Assembly: GCA_902604695.1 (NCBI GenBank)
Contig: CACKZT010000001.1
Coordinates: forward strand, 124,001-188,000
Reading direction: 5' to 3'
Source of the DNA: an uncultured Pelagibacteraceae bacterium
GTDB lineage: Bacteria > Pseudomonadota > Alphaproteobacteria > Pelagibacterales > Pelagibacteraceae
DNA: 64,000 bases
The number at the start of each line of letters is the position of its first letter. Position 1 is the first letter of the stretch. The notes under the pieces are model-generated. The model was given only the letters and a program-made list of their open reading frames with translations, ran no database searches and was not told the DNA's origin. Below are positions 63,506 to 64,000 of this stretch, piece by piece. Position numbers and translations under genes: made by a program.

Positions 63506-64000
63506 TTTTTTTATTCTCAATCATTTTAACCGTAAGAATTGATAATTCATACAAAATAAGTAGAGGTAAGGCTAACCCTATTTGTGTTATTGGATCTGGT
63601 GGAGTCAAGATTGCAGCAATAGTAAATATAATTACCACTACATATTTTCTTCTTTTTTTTAAATATAAAGAATCAATGACTCCTATTCTTGCAAGTAAAC
63701 TTAGAATGACTGGTAACTGAAAGCTTATTCCAAAAGCAAAAATCAATCTCATTATCAATGATAAGTACTCATTTACTTTTGCCTCAAGTTGTATCGCAAT
63801 AGAACCAACTTCACCCTGACTTTCAAAACTTAAAAAAAATTTAATAGCTAAGGGCATTATTAAATAGTAAACTAATAGTCCGCCTAGTAAAAAAAGTAAT
63901 GGTGTAGCGATCAAATATGGTAATAGAGCTTTTTTTTCATCTCTATAGAGACCTGGAGCTACAAACTTCCATATTTGAGAAAGAATTATTGGACTAGTTA
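63498..64000 (-). CDS. tatC: Sec-independent protein translocase TatC, 5' end cut by window edge
   Basis: FAFGISFQLPVILSLLARIG; reading frame continues upstream to the window edge as QIWKFVAPGLYRDEKKALLPYLIATPLLF. Confidence 0.93.
   Translation of the reverse strand, partial: TSPIILSQIWKFVAPGLYRDEKKALLPYLIATPLLFLLGGLLVYYLIMPLAIKFFLSFESQGEVGSIAIQLEAKVNEYLSLIMRLIFAFGISFQLPVILSLLARIGVIDSLYLKKRRKYVVVIIFTIAAILTPPDPITQIGLALPLLILYELSILTVKMIENKKNA

Overview
The window is a gene-dense, very AT-rich alphaproteobacterial chromosome segment, most likely Pelagibacterales/SAR11 (inferred from Lys/Asn/Ile-rich proteins, very short intergenic gaps and gene order). It carries mostly core genes: the riboflavin cluster rpiB-glyA-nrdR-ribD-ribE-ribBX-ribH-nusB-thiL, hppA, rpmF-plsX-ihfA-merR, ctaA, rplM-rpsI-argC, hom-glpX-recJ, nhaA, metG-holB-tmk-dacC, recG, asnB, tgt, gyrA, ssb, uvrA, secDF-yajC, serS and tatC. 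It has four tRNAs (Glu, Pro, Ser, Lys). An accessory island of surface-sugar/glycosyltransferase genes (about 22.3-32.5 kb) contains an intact tyrosine recombinase. Immediately upstream of that recombinase is a perfect 11-bp inverted repeat with a 7-bp centre, abutting a consensus-like promoter and resembling a Xer/dif core site. Gene orientation flips from almost all + to mostly - at this point, so a replication terminus/dif or a recombinase-operator system there is the main hypothesis. Other notable observations: an M48 peptidase split by a -1 shift at an 8-T run, recJ ending inside tRNA-Glu, a degenerate GTP cyclohydrolase domain in RibBX, fabH absent between plsX and ihfA, and a ~400-bp noncoding gap with hairpins. 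No searches were run; product calls come from reading motifs in the translations.
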